DNA from: Acidobacteriota bacterium
GTDB taxonomy: Bacteria; Acidobacteriota; Terriglobia; Terriglobales; Acidobacteriaceae
Reading direction: 5' to 3'
DNA length: 64,000 bases
Assembly (NCBI GenBank): GCA_018268915.1
Contig: JAFDVQ010000016.1
Coordinates: 269,350-333,349, forward strand
Part shown: in pieces, positions 26,117 to 35,734 of the stretch
Layout of the letters: the number at the start of each line of letters is the position of its first letter
Position numbering within the stretch: the stretch's first letter is position 1
Made by a program: the position numbers and the translations under genes
Notes under the pieces: model-generated
Databases searched by the model: none
Seen by the model: the letters and a program-made list of their open reading frames with translations, nothing else
Told to the model about the DNA's origin: nothing

Positions 26117-26650
26117 ATGAGAACTCAAGTCCTGATTGCATACTGCACGCGCAGCGGCTCGACTGCCGAAGTAGCCGAGGCGATCGGGAAATCCGTGAAC
26201 GGCGCAGGAATGTCAGCCCAGGTGAAAGCGATTGCTGATGTGGAATCGATCCCGACGGGTACCGAGGTTGTGCTGGGAACTGCGATCTACATTGGACATT
26301 TTCCGAAGGAGTTTCATCGGTTCTTGACTCGCTTTGAATCGGAACTGTCCAATGTACGGCCCTGGGTGTTCGTGCTGGGGCCGACGGAGAAGGAGCGCAA
26401 GCAGTTCGCGGCGGCGGAGGAGCAGGCGAGAAGGGAACTGGGCAAACACCCAACACTCCGGCCGTCGGACATGCGCGTGCTTGGAGGAAGGTTCGATCCT
26501 ACCCACCTCAATCTGCCGTTCCCGATGAACTTGATTCAAATGCTTCCAGCAAATCCGATGCGAAAGCTGCCAGCGTCGGATATTCGTGACTGGGATTGGA
26601 TCCATCGGTGGGCAGAGGCGATTGCCGAGGAGATTGCGACCCGCGTGTGA
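26117..26650 (+). CDS. Flavodoxin-domain protein (HemG-like)
   Basis: 177 residues. The FMN phosphate-binding loop is CTRSGSTAEVAEAI (about 10-23), followed by TGTEVVLGTAIYIGHFPKEFHRFL, very like the menaquinone-dependent protoporphyrinogen oxidase HemG and related flavodoxin_5 proteins. It probably moves electrons with FMN. A HemG role is not supported by the context because no heme synthesis gene is here. GAGGAG precedes the ATG. The next gene starts 29 bases downstream. Confidence 0.82.
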   Translation: MRTQVLIAYCTRSGSTAEVAEAIGKSVNGAGMSAQVKAIADVESIPTGTEVVLGTAIYIGHFPKEFHRFLTRFESELSNVRPWVFVLGPTEKERKQFAAAEEQARRELGKHPTLRPSDMRVLGGRFDPTHLNLPFPMNLIQMLPANPMRKLPASDIRDWDWIHRWAEAIAEEIATRV

Positions 26651-26679
26651 GCTGCCTGGCATTTCGATAGACTTGGTGC

Positions 26680-26880
26680 ATGGAACGGATTTGCACCAAC
26701 TGCCACGCGGTGCTGGCGGCGAACCTGAAGGCTGACTGGTGTCCGGCGTGCGGCGGGGCGATGACCGATCGTCCGGAACTTGCTGAGACCCAGACAAAAC
26801 CAGCGCCAGCGGAAGTGGATCATCGCGGAATCGTACTGCCGCGACGCCACGCGGTGGGCGGGATCATCACACCGCAGTAA
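26680..26880 (+). CDS. Small zinc-ribbon-like protein
   Basis: 66 residues with two Cys pairs, CTNC (5-8) and CPAC (21-24), then a disordered acidic/proline-rich tail ending HAVGGIITPQ. The spacing suits a rubredoxin-like or zinc-ribbon knuckle. No function assigned. It sits between the flavodoxin-like and GNAT genes with 29- and 15-base gaps, as if in one transcript. Confidence 0.55.
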   Translation: MERICTNCHAVLAANLKADWCPACGGAMTDRPELAETQTKPAPAEVDHRGIVLPRRHAVGGIITPQ

Positions 26881-26895
26881 CTCATAGGGATTGTC

Positions 26896-27408
26896 ATGAT
26901 AGAGATCAAGCGTGTCACGCCTGAGACTGCTGGTGCGTTCAAGGATGTGCGGTTGCGCGCGCTGAAGGATTCGCCGACGGCGTTCTGCAGCACCCACGCC
27001 AAGGAGTCGCAGCTGCCGGATGAGGAATGGCAGCAGCGAGCGGATCGTTGGAGTAAGGCTGAAAACGATGCGATGTTTCTTGCGCTTAACAGTGGGGCAG
27101 CATGCGGTATTGTAGGCTCGTATCGGTTGCCAGAGAAACCTGAGCGAGCGCAGGTGATCTCCATGTGGGTGGATCCTGCATATCGGCGCGCCGGTGTGGG
27201 AAAGTTGCTGATCGATGCGGTTGTCGAGTGGAATCGAATTCGCGGCGTGCGCGAACTGGTGCTGATGGTGACGAGCGTCAATGTTGGAGCCGCTGCGTTC
27301 TACCAGCGGCTGGGATTCGCAAATACCGGCGTCACAGAACCGTATCCGAACGATCCATCGATTCTTGAGTACGAGATGCTGATGGAGATCCCACTCATCG
27401 CACCATGA
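26896..27408 (+). CDS. GNAT-family N-acetyltransferase
   Basis: 170 residues. The acetyl-CoA pyrophosphate loop is RRAGVGKLL (about 95-103, R/Q-x-x-G-x-G form) after VISMWVDPAYR, and motif B follows as NVGAAAFYQRLGF. It transfers an acetyl group to an unknown amine. It begins 15 bases after the small zinc-ribbon gene, and the PIG-L deacetylase gene starts 64 bases downstream. Confidence 0.88.
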   Translation: MIEIKRVTPETAGAFKDVRLRALKDSPTAFCSTHAKESQLPDEEWQQRADRWSKAENDAMFLALNSGAACGIVGSYRLPEKPERAQVISMWVDPAYRRAGVGKLLIDAVVEWNRIRGVRELVLMVTSVNVGAAAFYQRLGFANTGVTEPYPNDPSILEYEMLMEIPLIAP

Positions 27409-27472
27409 GACTGTGCGATGAATGGGCACAGCTCGAAATTTCTACCCACACCGGCTGCTTTAAGATGTTGCG

Positions 27473-28909
27473 ATGAAACTCCGGTCCCTTCTGACGAGTG
27501 CTTGCCTGTTCGCAATCCCTCTTTCATCCCACTGTGCCGTTTCAGCTGTTGTGCAGGAGAGTGCCACCGCACCTGAGCTGCTGCGGCCGGACGCGCGTTT
27601 CAAGGCGGATGTGCTGGTGGTGGTGGCGCACGAAGATGATGAGGTGATGATCGCGGGCTACCTGGCGAAGCTGGCTCAGGATGATCACAAGCGGATTGCT
27701 GTTGTTTACGTCACGAATGGCGATGGCGGCGGCAATGCCGTTGGGAACGAATCGGGCGCTGCGCTGGGCCAGGAGCGGCAGATGGAGGCGCGTCGGGCGC
27801 TGGGATCGATCGGGATTCAGAATGTCTGGTTCCTGAATCAGCACGACACGCCCAACCAGAACGTTCTGTTTTCGCTCGGTCACTGGGACCATGGGCATGT
27901 GTTGGGCGCGCTGGTGCGGCTGATGAGGATCACGCGGCCGGATGTGGTGCTGACGTGGTTTCCAGATCCGGTGTCCGGCGAGAACCACGCGGACCATCAG
28001 GCATCGAGCGTGGCAGCTATCGAGGCGTTCGATGCAGCGGCAGATGAGACGAAATTTCCCGAGCAGTTGTCGCCCGCAAAAAATCGCACCGGGATGTCTA
28101 ATCTGACGGATGGATTGTTGCCGTGGCAACCGCAGAAACTTTATTTCTTCACCGATGCCTACGAGGTCTTCACGCCGTACTGGTTTGACGCTAAGAAGCA
28201 GTCGTCATTCCGAAAGAATCTGGGCGACGGAACGGGTCCTAGCTTTGCGGTGACCGAGATGTCGCCGAGCCGGCACATGACTTATGCGCAGATTGAGGCA
28301 GACGAGCAGACCTACTACCTGACGCAGGAGGGAAAGCTTGGCGTCGATGCTGTGAAGGCGAAAGACTTCAAGGCGTTTGAATTTCCGGTGCGGCTGATTT
28401 TTGGGAAGTCGCTGGTGGGCGGGTCGGCGACTGGAGATTTGTTTGAGGGAGTGAAGGCGGAGGGTGTGCCGTTCAGAGCGGTTCATGGACATTCGCCGGA
28501 GGAGAAGCACGGGGTCACGCTGGAGATTGGAGATCCCTGGCGTTTCTATTCCCTGTTCTGGAATGCGCATGATCTGGATCGAATGGCTGCGTTGATTCCG
28601 GTCCCGGAGATGGAAGCAGATTACGGCGAATGGCTGAGCATCGGGCTGCGAGTGTGCAACTACACGGGCAACGACGCGGTGGTCGATTTGAACGCGACGC
28701 TGCCGGCTGGCTGGGTCGATCACCCGGAGTACAAGCGATATCCGGTACGTGCAGGAGAGTGCTATCCGGTGGCAGCGATGGTTTCGGCAAGGAGTTCGGG
28801 AGAAGAGAAGTGGGAAGAGCTAAGCTGGAACGCGACGCAGGATGGCCGAAAGGTGGGTAGTGCGACGGTGAGGGTGTTCGTGGGGAAGGTGGGAAGTATG
28901 CCGCGGTAG
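27473..28909 (+). CDS. Secreted PIG-L-family deacetylase
   Basis: 478 residues with a signal peptide (cleavage near SHCAVSA). The PIG-L/LmbE zinc site appears as AHEDDEV at 52-58 (usually AHPDDE) and ENHADHQASS near 170-179. These enzymes remove the N-acetyl group from GlcNAc-type substrates. The C-terminal about 150 residues form a beta-rich domain (YGEWLSIGLRVCNYTGNDAVVDLNATLP...) like the NEW3/alpha-galactosidase-associated modules on secreted enzymes. It probably acts on exported glycans or glycolipids; the substrate is unknown. Confidence 0.85.
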   Translation: MKLRSLLTSACLFAIPLSSHCAVSAVVQESATAPELLRPDARFKADVLVVVAHEDDEVMIAGYLAKLAQDDHKRIAVVYVTNGDGGGNAVGNESGAALGQERQMEARRALGSIGIQNVWFLNQHDTPNQNVLFSLGHWDHGHVLGALVRLMRITRPDVVLTWFPDPVSGENHADHQASSVAAIEAFDAAADETKFPEQLSPAKNRTGMSNLTDGLLPWQPQKLYFFTDAYEVFTPYWFDAKKQSSFRKNLGDGTGPSFAVTEMSPSRHMTYAQIEADEQTYYLTQEGKLGVDAVKAKDFKAFEFPVRLIFGKSLVGGSATGDLFEGVKAEGVPFRAVHGHSPEEKHGVTLEIGDPWRFYSLFWNAHDLDRMAALIPVPEMEADYGEWLSIGLRVCNYTGNDAVVDLNATLPAGWVDHPEYKRYPVRAGECYPVAAMVSARSSGEEKWEELSWNATQDGRKVGSATVRVFVGKVGSMPR

Positions 28910-29160
28910 AGGCCGCTGGGACAGGTGTCACGAGGCGAAAGCTCGTCGCTGGGAATTGTGGCCAGTGACTCGACCATAAAGCCACTATGCTCGAACACAG
29001 TTCAGCTTATTGCCATCCGATGCATGAGCATGTGCCGGCTCACGAGATACGAAGTGCGTGAATGAGTGCGGCCAAAGCAGCCGGGCATAGGCTGAGAATG
29101 CGCGGTTCATACGGTGGCGTTGGCCAGGCTCGGCCGTTTGAACCAGCGGCAAAGGAAGAT

Positions 29161-30468
29161 ATGAAACGGTGGCACTATACGACTATGGGGCTCATGGCAG
29201 TGACGATTTGGTTGCTGTCCCAAACTCCATGCCTGTCGCAGAGCGAGCTTCCCCCTGCCCCTTCCATCGAAGACCTCAACCTGCGCGGGGCCGACGCGTT
29301 CATGCCCCTCTTCGATGACAGCGTTATTGATAGCGCATCAAAGTTCCGTCGCGGCATGGCCGACCACGGGCTCGCAATTCGCATTATCGCGGGAGAGCAA
29401 TACACGCAGAACACTCTGGCTTCGCCAGTTTCGGCCGGCGCGCAAGTCTATGTGGGCCAGCGCCCCTATGCAGTGACGTCGCTCCAGATACTCTTGACCA
29501 GTGACCTGAGGCAACTGCATCTGCACAAGACGCAATTCAATGCCAGCGGAGTCTGGGCCTGGAGTAGCTGGAATCAAGCATCTCCCAGGACAATCCAGAT
29601 GTCGAGCGCGGGTATATATAAGGAATTCGGTGAAGACCGCGTTGAGATCAAGGCGGGCTACAACGCGAACGACCTCGAATTCCTGGGCATGCAAGTTGGC
29701 GGATCAACCGCAACCGCGGCGCAAGGCGTTTACGCCGTGCTTCCCTTTGAAGTCGGCTTAGCCTACTATCCGTTGGTCGCCCCCACCGTCAGCCTTCGTC
29801 TTCGAGGCCCTTTAGGCACTTACCTCAAGACAGCCGCGCAGCGCAGTATCGATCCGGCAGGAGGGCTTACTGAAGTTGCCCGCAACCACACTGGATTTCG
29901 ATTCATTCCTCATGGCGACAGACTCCTCAGCATCAACGAGTTCGGCTTTCGAAGAGAAGCTAGCGCAACCGTCCCTTCCATGTGGTTTCGTGCCGGATAC
30001 ATGCGCAACAGTTCGAAGTATTCCAACCTTGTTGACGGACAAAAGCAGTCCGGCAACTATTCGGCTTACGTCTTAATGGATTACCAGCTGCGAAAGACAG
30101 CTTCGCAGAATCCAGGACACGGTCTGTATGTTGGCGGGACTGCAATGACCGCGCCGTCGCAGTTCAATCCGTACGACAGGTACTATGAGGCTCGGCTGTA
30201 TCAGGAAGCTCCGTTTCGCAAGAGGCCTGACGATGTCGTATCGATAATTGCATCGCACACCGGATATAGCGGTGATGTGACTGCTGCTCTTGTCGCACAA
30301 GGGCATAGCGTATGGCGCAGCTCGACAACAATCACCAGCACTTACTCTTTGCATGCTGCGCGTGGCAACTATCTGGGAGTTGGCCTCAGTTTCATTAACG
30401 GACCGGCAATTACACCACGTGTGCCAAACGCTCTTAACTTAGGTATCAGCTTGACGACCTTCTTTTAG
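29161..30468 (+). CDS. OprB-like outer-membrane porin
   Basis: About 435 residues from the ATG at 29161 (AAGGAAGAT just upstream; the frame is open from 29062). A signal peptide ends near PCLSQSE. The mature protein alternates polar and hydrophobic residues, has the RxxGRxxG-like and YxxGLG-type turns of OprB carbohydrate porins (GLAIRIIAGEQYTQN, NDLEFLGMQVGG) and ends in Phe-Phe as beta-barrel proteins often do. The family mediates diffusion of sugars; specificity is unknown. The nearby PIG-L, SMP-30 and GH27 genes suit a saccharide lifestyle but are not an operon. Confidence 0.7.
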   Translation: MKRWHYTTMGLMAVTIWLLSQTPCLSQSELPPAPSIEDLNLRGADAFMPLFDDSVIDSASKFRRGMADHGLAIRIIAGEQYTQNTLASPVSAGAQVYVGQRPYAVTSLQILLTSDLRQLHLHKTQFNASGVWAWSSWNQASPRTIQMSSAGIYKEFGEDRVEIKAGYNANDLEFLGMQVGGSTATAAQGVYAVLPFEVGLAYYPLVAPTVSLRLRGPLGTYLKTAAQRSIDPAGGLTEVARNHTGFRFIPHGDRLLSINEFGFRREASATVPSMWFRAGYMRNSSKYSNLVDGQKQSGNYSAYVLMDYQLRKTASQNPGHGLYVGGTAMTAPSQFNPYDRYYEARLYQEAPFRKRPDDVVSIIASHTGYSGDVTAALVAQGHSVWRSSTTITSTYSLHAARGNYLGVGLSFINGPAITPRVPNALNLGISLTTFF

Positions 30469-30490
30469 GCCCTGATGCCCGGCACACCGT

Positions 30491-31378
30491 TCATGGCAGG
30501 CCTGCGTGAGGGACTTCGACTCTCGTGGTGAGGATCGATGAGTTCATCAGCGTCTTGGCTTCGGCTTCGTGGAAGGTGGGGGCGACGCAGATAAAGAGGG
30601 TGCGGCCGTCATCGCCGCCGAGCATGCAGGCGAAGGGCGACAAGGGTGTTGAGAACTCCCGAAGTATCCGCCCGCCTACTTGAACACGCAGCAGGCGGTG
30701 GTGCATGAGATCGGCGACCCAGACTGCGCCTTCGGCGTCAAGGCAGATTCCGTCGGGGACAACCTCAGAGTGGGCGAGGATATCGCTGACGCTGGTCGAG
30801 ATGGGTGCGTCGCCGAATGCGGCCCATGTGCGGCGCGGTCCGAGCTTGCCGTTGTGAAGGTCGAACGCGCTGAGGCGATTCATCAGAGTTTCTGCGACGA
30901 TCAGTGTGCGGCCGTCAGGCGTGATCGCCATGCCGTTGGGAAAGCCGAGATCTTCGGACGCAATACGTGCTGATCCGTCGGGATCGACACAGATCAGCGA
31001 CGTTGGTCGTGCCGGCGCTCCGCCGTGGAGATCGAAGCCGAAGTTGCCGACCCAGGCACGGCCCGCATGATCAACGAGCATGTCATTGATATCGCCGGGT
31101 GCAAGAGCGGACAGATCAGCGTGGAGCGCGAGTGAGCCGTCTTCTTCGAGGCGGAGAATTATGCGGTCGCACATCGAGGCGATGAGCAGCCGGCCGTCGG
31201 GAAGGAAGCCGAGTCCGCCGGGGCGATTAGGAATGATTGCGATGTCGTCGGTGAAGCCGTCGGTGGACGACTGATAGACACGATAGCCGTGCTGGTCAGA
31301 GAAGTAGAGGTGTCCGTTGTGCCACCGCGGGCACTCCGTGAAGGCGAAGCCGCCAACGAGTTTTGTGAACTCTTGCAT
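30491..31378 (-). CDS. SMP-30/gluconolactonase-family protein
   Basis: Six-bladed propeller of about 295 residues. The metal ligands of the family can be placed: Glu in AFTECPRWHNGHLYFSDQ, Asn in DINDMLVDHAGRAWVGNFGF and Asp in VPDGICLDAEGAVWVADL. Members hydrolyse sugar lactones such as gluconolactone. I chose the ATG at 31378 because it gives the normal family N-terminus; the frame is open to 31420 with other ATGs but none has a well-spaced ribosome site. It converges on the porin gene. Confidence 0.85.
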   Translation of the reverse strand: MQEFTKLVGGFAFTECPRWHNGHLYFSDQHGYRVYQSSTDGFTDDIAIIPNRPGGLGFLPDGRLLIASMCDRIILRLEEDGSLALHADLSALAPGDINDMLVDHAGRAWVGNFGFDLHGGAPARPTSLICVDPDGSARIASEDLGFPNGMAITPDGRTLIVAETLMNRLSAFDLHNGKLGPRRTWAAFGDAPISTSVSDILAHSEVVPDGICLDAEGAVWVADLMHHRLLRVQVGGRILREFSTPLSPFACMLGGDDGRTLFICVAPTFHEAEAKTLMNSSILTTRVEVPHAGLP

Positions 31379-31445
31379 CGTGGGCAGATAGAACGCTCCC
31401 ATTGTAGATGGGCCGAGCATCTCCGGAAGGGAGGTGGGCAGCTTT

Positions 31446-31952
31446 TCAGCTGCGAGGGATTCTGCGGAATAAGAGCGAGTTCACCGAGAGCGGTCCGGGA
31501 CCGGCGATGACGAGAGTGGCGAGGCACGCGAGATAGAGCAGATCGCACTCATAGCCAGGTGGTCCGAACTGGGGTCGGCCGGCGGTTACGGAGATCAGCT
31601 TGATGGAGCTGAATCCGAATTGCAGGTGCACGCTGAACATCGCGACTAGAAGAACAACAGACATTGGCACGGCAAATAACGGAATCAGGCAGCCAAAGAG
31701 CACAGCGAGCCCACCGACGATTTCGGTGAGGATTGTGATCCATGCCATCAGATGAGGTGCAGGAACGGAGAGTCCGTGCAAGGTTGAGGAGAAAGCTTCC
31801 GGGCCGCGGGTGAGTTTGGCGAATCCGTGCTGCATGAATCCAAATCCAACGATGAGTCGCAGTGAAAGGGGCGCGAGGCGAGAAAGCCTGTTCTGAAGTG
31901 GCTTTGGCGGGAAGATCTGAAGGGTGCGATTCGATGCTTTGACGACATGCAT
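31446..31952 (-). CDS. DoxX-family membrane protein
   Basis: About 168 residues from the ATG at 31952. Four hydrophobic segments with the family signature RLIVGFGFMQHGFAKL and WITILTEIVGGLAVLFG. DoxX proteins take part in quinone-linked oxidation or redox defence in the inner membrane, though most members have no proven role. It sits between the SMP-30 and LolC/E genes on the same strand with gaps of 67 and 129 bases. Confidence 0.85.
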   Translation of the reverse strand: MHVVKASNRTLQIFPPKPLQNRLSRLAPLSLRLIVGFGFMQHGFAKLTRGPEAFSSTLHGLSVPAPHLMAWITILTEIVGGLAVLFGCLIPLFAVPMSVVLLVAMFSVHLQFGFSSIKLISVTAGRPQFGPPGYECDLLYLACLATLVIAGPGPLSVNSLLFRRIPRS

Positions 31953-32081
31953 GTTCCGTTGCTCCAAATGCAGAGCTGCCCGGTGAATTCTGCACGGTCG
32001 GGCAACGGCGGAACGGTGCGGGCGCAACACTGAGATGGAGTGAACCGCTGAAGGGTTACGGCGGTGCTCGTTGCGCAGTGG

Positions 32082-33335
32082 CTATTCGTATCGAAGGGCT
32101 TCAGCGGGACGGATGCGCGCGGCAGTGGACGAAGGGTAGAGCGTCGCGAGCAGAGAGATGCCGATGGAGACAATGGCGACCACGACTCCGTCGATGACGC
32201 GGGGAGCGAAGGGCAGGGTGTCGATCGCGTAGACGTCAGGCGTGAGGCTGATGTGGTAGTGCGAACCAACCCACGAGCCGAGATATCCCAGGATCAAGCC
32301 GAGCACAGTTCCGACAACGCTGATGAGAAATCCCTGGAGGAGGAAGATGCGGCGGATCTGATTGGGATCGACGCCGAAGCTCATGAGCACTGCTATGTCG
32401 CGCGTCTTTTCCATCACCATCATGGTCAGGGCTATGAGGATGTTGAGTGCGGCTACGATGACGATGAGCGTGATGACGATGAAGGTGACGATCTGTTCGA
32501 GGCGAAGGGCGCGGAAGAGTTCCTTGTTCTGTTCCTTCCAGTTAGTTGTCTGGTAGCCGGGGCCGGCGGCGGCTTCAATCTGCTTTGCGATCTCGGGTGC
32601 GTGGTTCAGGTCGTCGACACGGAAGCTGATGACGGTGATGATGTCGGGCTCGTCATAGAGTCGCTGCGCATCGTCGAGGCGGATGAATCCCCAGTTCGAG
32701 TCGTATTGATAGAAGCCGGTATGGTAGGTGCCGACGACCTGGAAGCTGACGACTTTGGGTATGACGCCCATGGGTGTGAGCTCGCCCTGTGGGCTGATTA
32801 GCTTGACGGAATCGCCGACAGTTGCACCGATCGTGTCGGCCAGTTCTTTGCCGATGATGAGCGGGGGCAGCTGATCGGAAGGCTGCGCATTTCCTAAATC
32901 GTTCGTCGGCTCCAGTGCCTTCACGGCGGATGCAGGTGCGCTGGTCAGAACTTTGCTGACGGCCTTTTCGTGTTCAGGAATGATTCCTTCGATGAGAGCG
33001 TAGCCTTCGCGCGCGCCGTGGGCGACGACGACCTGCTCATCGAGTTCGGGCGAGGCGGCGACAACATGCGGAAGCCTGGAGAGGCGTTCCAGCAGCGGAC
33101 GCCAGTTGTGAATGCCCTGGTTCTGATCGGTGCGCATGAGCTGCACGTGGGCGCTGGAGTCGATGAGGCGATCCTGCATGTCGCGGCGCATGCCATTGGT
33201 GATGGCGAGAGCGATGATGAGCGCGGCGACGCCGGCGGTCACTCCAGCGATGGAGATGCCGGTGACGACACCGACGACGGCCTGACGCCGCTTGGCTTTG
33301 AGGTATCGCGCCGCAACAAAAAGTTCAAATCGCAT
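32082..33335 (-). CDS. LolC/LolE-type lipoprotein-releasing permease
   Basis: 417 residues: an N-terminal helix after FVAARYLKAKRRQ (the LolC/E opening), a periplasmic domain of about 220 residues and three C-terminal helices with VMEKTRDIAVLMSFGVDPNQIRRIFLLQG and the closing RIRPAEALRYE. Together with the LolD ATPase such proteins free lipoproteins from the inner membrane for LolA. No lolD is in the window. It is distinct in sequence from the two MacB-type permeases at 12-14.7 kb. Confidence 0.9.
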   Translation of the reverse strand: MRFELFVAARYLKAKRRQAVVGVVTGISIAGVTAGVAALIIALAITNGMRRDMQDRLIDSSAHVQLMRTDQNQGIHNWRPLLERLSRLPHVVAASPELDEQVVVAHGAREGYALIEGIIPEHEKAVSKVLTSAPASAVKALEPTNDLGNAQPSDQLPPLIIGKELADTIGATVGDSVKLISPQGELTPMGVIPKVVSFQVVGTYHTGFYQYDSNWGFIRLDDAQRLYDEPDIITVISFRVDDLNHAPEIAKQIEAAAGPGYQTTNWKEQNKELFRALRLEQIVTFIVITLIVIVAALNILIALTMMVMEKTRDIAVLMSFGVDPNQIRRIFLLQGFLISVVGTVLGLILGYLGSWVGSHYHISLTPDVYAIDTLPFAPRVIDGVVVAIVSIGISLLATLYPSSTAARIRPAEALRYE

Positions 33336-33359
33336 CTTGCACGATTGTATTGCCCGACT

Positions 33360-35657
33360 CTATTTCGATGAAGCCGAGCCAGTGACGACCGACTTGGCCA
33401 GGCCGACGTTTTCGTGCCTGTCGTAGACGCGTACGGTGATCAGGTGCTCGCCGGATTTGCCTTCGAGGGACTTGCCGGGAATCTGGAAGTCGTAGTGCTC
33501 GCGTTTGGAGTCGGACAGTTTGCCGACCGGATCGATGTATTGCCAGGTGCCCGCGTCGATGGCGTACTCGGCGTGTGCGATAGGCGAAGCTGCATCCTCG
33601 GCGTCGAAGGTGACATGCAGAGGACCGATGCAAGGCGCGCGAACGCACTGGATGGACTGCTCCTCTGCCTTGAGGGCGCTGACGACGGGAGGCGTCGTGT
33701 CGATTTCGAATCGGTCGCTCTCCATAAAGTCGGTGAGCGCCTCGCCAGGATTGTGCGAGGGGGCGTCAGAGGCGATCACCTTGATGCGATAACCGCCGTC
33801 GGGAACGAGAGCGGCATCGAAGCTATACGCCTTCTCGGTGATGTTGTCTTTCAGCAGATGCCAGTCGCGCTCGCTGTCGCCGCGAAGATAGAGCGAGTAG
33901 ACAAGATCGTCGCCGTTGTCGTCGTGTGCAGCCCAGCGGACAGTGACGGCAGCCCGGTCCTTCACGCCTTGAATTGGCTGGTTGTTGCTGCTGGTGTCCA
34001 CGGGAACGACGGCTGGCTGGCTGTTTGAGGGAAAGCTGATGTTTACGTTCTGCTGATTGGGATTGGTAGGCTGCGGGTTCAGTCGCGCGCCGGGAGCGAC
34101 GACCAGATCGTCCACATTGGGGGCAGCATTCACGGGAAGATAGTTCACGCCTACTTCGCCGAGTTGACCAGCTTCACGGAGCACGGCCTTCCATTGCAGG
34201 TAGCGCCCGGGAGGCGACTGAACTGAGCCGTCCTTGATTGGCTGCCAGTCGGACCAGCCCCAGTCGCCGCGCCCGCGAATGGGCTGCTCGACGTTGCCGG
34301 TGCGCGTGAGGAGTTCGTAGTTAGTCGAGCCAGGTTCGATTTCGACGCGGCCGAAACGCGCAAAGGCGCCGGCATCGAGAACATCGCTCGCGTATTCGTG
34401 CGATTGCGCTTTTCCGAGGGAGTAGAGCTTGCCGGTGTTGCCGGAACCGATAAGGACTGCGCCGCCGGAATTGGTTAAGCTGAGGCCCTGCTGCGCTTCG
34501 ACGTGTGCGATGTCGGCGTAGTCGCCATTCTTCTGAATGCGGAAGATGTGACCGCGATTTCCGCTGATAGCGAGAATGCCGTCCGGTTGAGCGTCGAGTG
34601 CGTAGACGATGTCGTCTTTGCTGGACCAGATCTTGCGCGGAGCCTGATCTTCAGCAAGCGCATAGATGTCTGTGCCGTCCGGCGTCGACGAGCTTGCGTT
34701 TGCGGCCTGAAGAGAGCCGGGCTGAACGATGGTGAAGGTGATGGTCCCAACGCCCTGAACGGGAAGAGGCGGGAGGGGATTGTGGCTCTTGTCTCCAACG
34801 CTGGAGGCGTAGATGGTGCCGTCTGATCCGACGGTGACTGAGGTGATCTCGCGGCGCGGAGCTTCGAAGAGGACGTAGCCTTTGCCCTGCGGGCTTATGC
34901 GATAAACGAGGCCGGAACCATCCGAGCCGGCGATGAGATTGCCTTTTGCATCCCAGGCTAGAGCGCGAATGTGCTGCTCGTCGGTTTTGAAAAACACATC
35001 AGGCTTGGCTTCGGGTGTTGCAGGATTGATGCGATAGATCACGCCGGGGCCGCCGACTGCAATGTACAGCTTGCCGGCCGCGTCGAAGGTCATATCCCAG
35101 ATGTAGTGCGATTTTGACTCGCGGTTTGGTTTGGCGTCGTCATCGCCGGCCGGCGTGGCATCCGCTTTCGACGCATCGAAGATCAGCTTCGCGCTGGACT
35201 CGTCCTGCTTTGTGGACGCATTAGGCGGAAGCTTGTAGACCTTTCCACCCGGGACAGTAGCGGCGTAGATCGAGCCATCGGGACCGACGCGCACAACCTG
35301 CACGCTGACATCGCGTGTTTCGAAGATCGTGACCGGCTTGCCGTCCTTCTGGGCGCTGCCGCGAAGGACAGTTGCGGGAGAGCCGGTGCCGAGGTACGGC
35401 GTGCCACTCTTGTCGACTGCAACAGACCAGATAAACGTGGAAGGCGTGGTGAGCAGGTCGGTCAGACCCGGGCCTTCGTGGAGCGTCCCGTTGCTGTGAA
35501 TGGCAACGCCCTGCGGAGTGCCCTTCTCAAACTCCTCGATGCGGGACTGGGTCCAGAGATGAGTGCCTTGCGCAGGCAGGGTCCGAGGACCGAGGACGAA
35601 AGGTACTGCTGTTGCTGCGATGAACAGGGCGAGAAGCGCGCGGGGGGTCTGGGACAT
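33360..35657 (-). CDS. Large exported beta-propeller protein
   Basis: About 765 residues from the ATG at 35657, giving a signal peptide ending near TLPAQG. The first 400 residues have propeller-like repeats (VDKSGTPYLGTG, VGPDGSIYAATV, FDAAGKLYIAVGGPGVIYRI, WDAKGNLIAGSDGSGLVYRI, VGSDGTIYASSVGD). The second half is beta-sandwich-like: a discoidin-like WSDWQPIKDGS stretch, then Ig-like segments with YSLYLRGDSERDWHLL. It shows no catalytic site and may recognise carbohydrate or act as a scaffold. It is followed by the lolC/E gene after 24 bases. Confidence 0.78.
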   Translation of the reverse strand: MSQTPRALLALFIAATAVPFVLGPRTLPAQGTHLWTQSRIEEFEKGTPQGVAIHSNGTLHEGPGLTDLLTTPSTFIWSVAVDKSGTPYLGTGSPATVLRGSAQKDGKPVTIFETRDVSVQVVRVGPDGSIYAATVPGGKVYKLPPNASTKQDESSAKLIFDASKADATPAGDDDAKPNRESKSHYIWDMTFDAAGKLYIAVGGPGVIYRINPATPEAKPDVFFKTDEQHIRALAWDAKGNLIAGSDGSGLVYRISPQGKGYVLFEAPRREITSVTVGSDGTIYASSVGDKSHNPLPPLPVQGVGTITFTIVQPGSLQAANASSSTPDGTDIYALAEDQAPRKIWSSKDDIVYALDAQPDGILAISGNRGHIFRIQKNGDYADIAHVEAQQGLSLTNSGGAVLIGSGNTGKLYSLGKAQSHEYASDVLDAGAFARFGRVEIEPGSTNYELLTRTGNVEQPIRGRGDWGWSDWQPIKDGSVQSPPGRYLQWKAVLREAGQLGEVGVNYLPVNAAPNVDDLVVAPGARLNPQPTNPNQQNVNISFPSNSQPAVVPVDTSSNNQPIQGVKDRAAVTVRWAAHDDNGDDLVYSLYLRGDSERDWHLLKDNITEKAYSFDAALVPDGGYRIKVIASDAPSHNPGEALTDFMESDRFEIDTTPPVVSALKAEEQSIQCVRAPCIGPLHVTFDAEDAASPIAHAEYAIDAGTWQYIDPVGKLSDSKREHYDFQIPGKSLEGKSGEHLITVRVYDRHENVGLAKSVVTGSASSK

Positions 35658-35678
35658 GCTGGAGTTGAGTCTATAAAG

Positions 35679-35728
35679 ACAGGGACCGAGGGAACAAGGG
35701 AACGGGGAATAACAGGGACTAGGGAGAG
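35679..35728. repeat. Degenerate heptamer repeat (AGGGACCGAGGGAACA-type)
   Basis: Plus-strand AGGGACC, AGGGAAC and AGGGACT units in the 77-base gap between the S4 gene and the propeller gene. The complement reads TAGTCCC, CGTTCCC, TTGTTCCC and CGGTCCC, the same family as at 20022, 25952 and 42717. Confidence 0.6.
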
Positions 35729-35734
35729 CGCCCA

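Noticed and set aside
26485..26505. GGTTCGATCC resembling a tRNA T-loop
   Set aside because: It is inside the flavodoxin-like coding region and no acceptor or anticodon stem can be built around it. No tRNA was found in the window.
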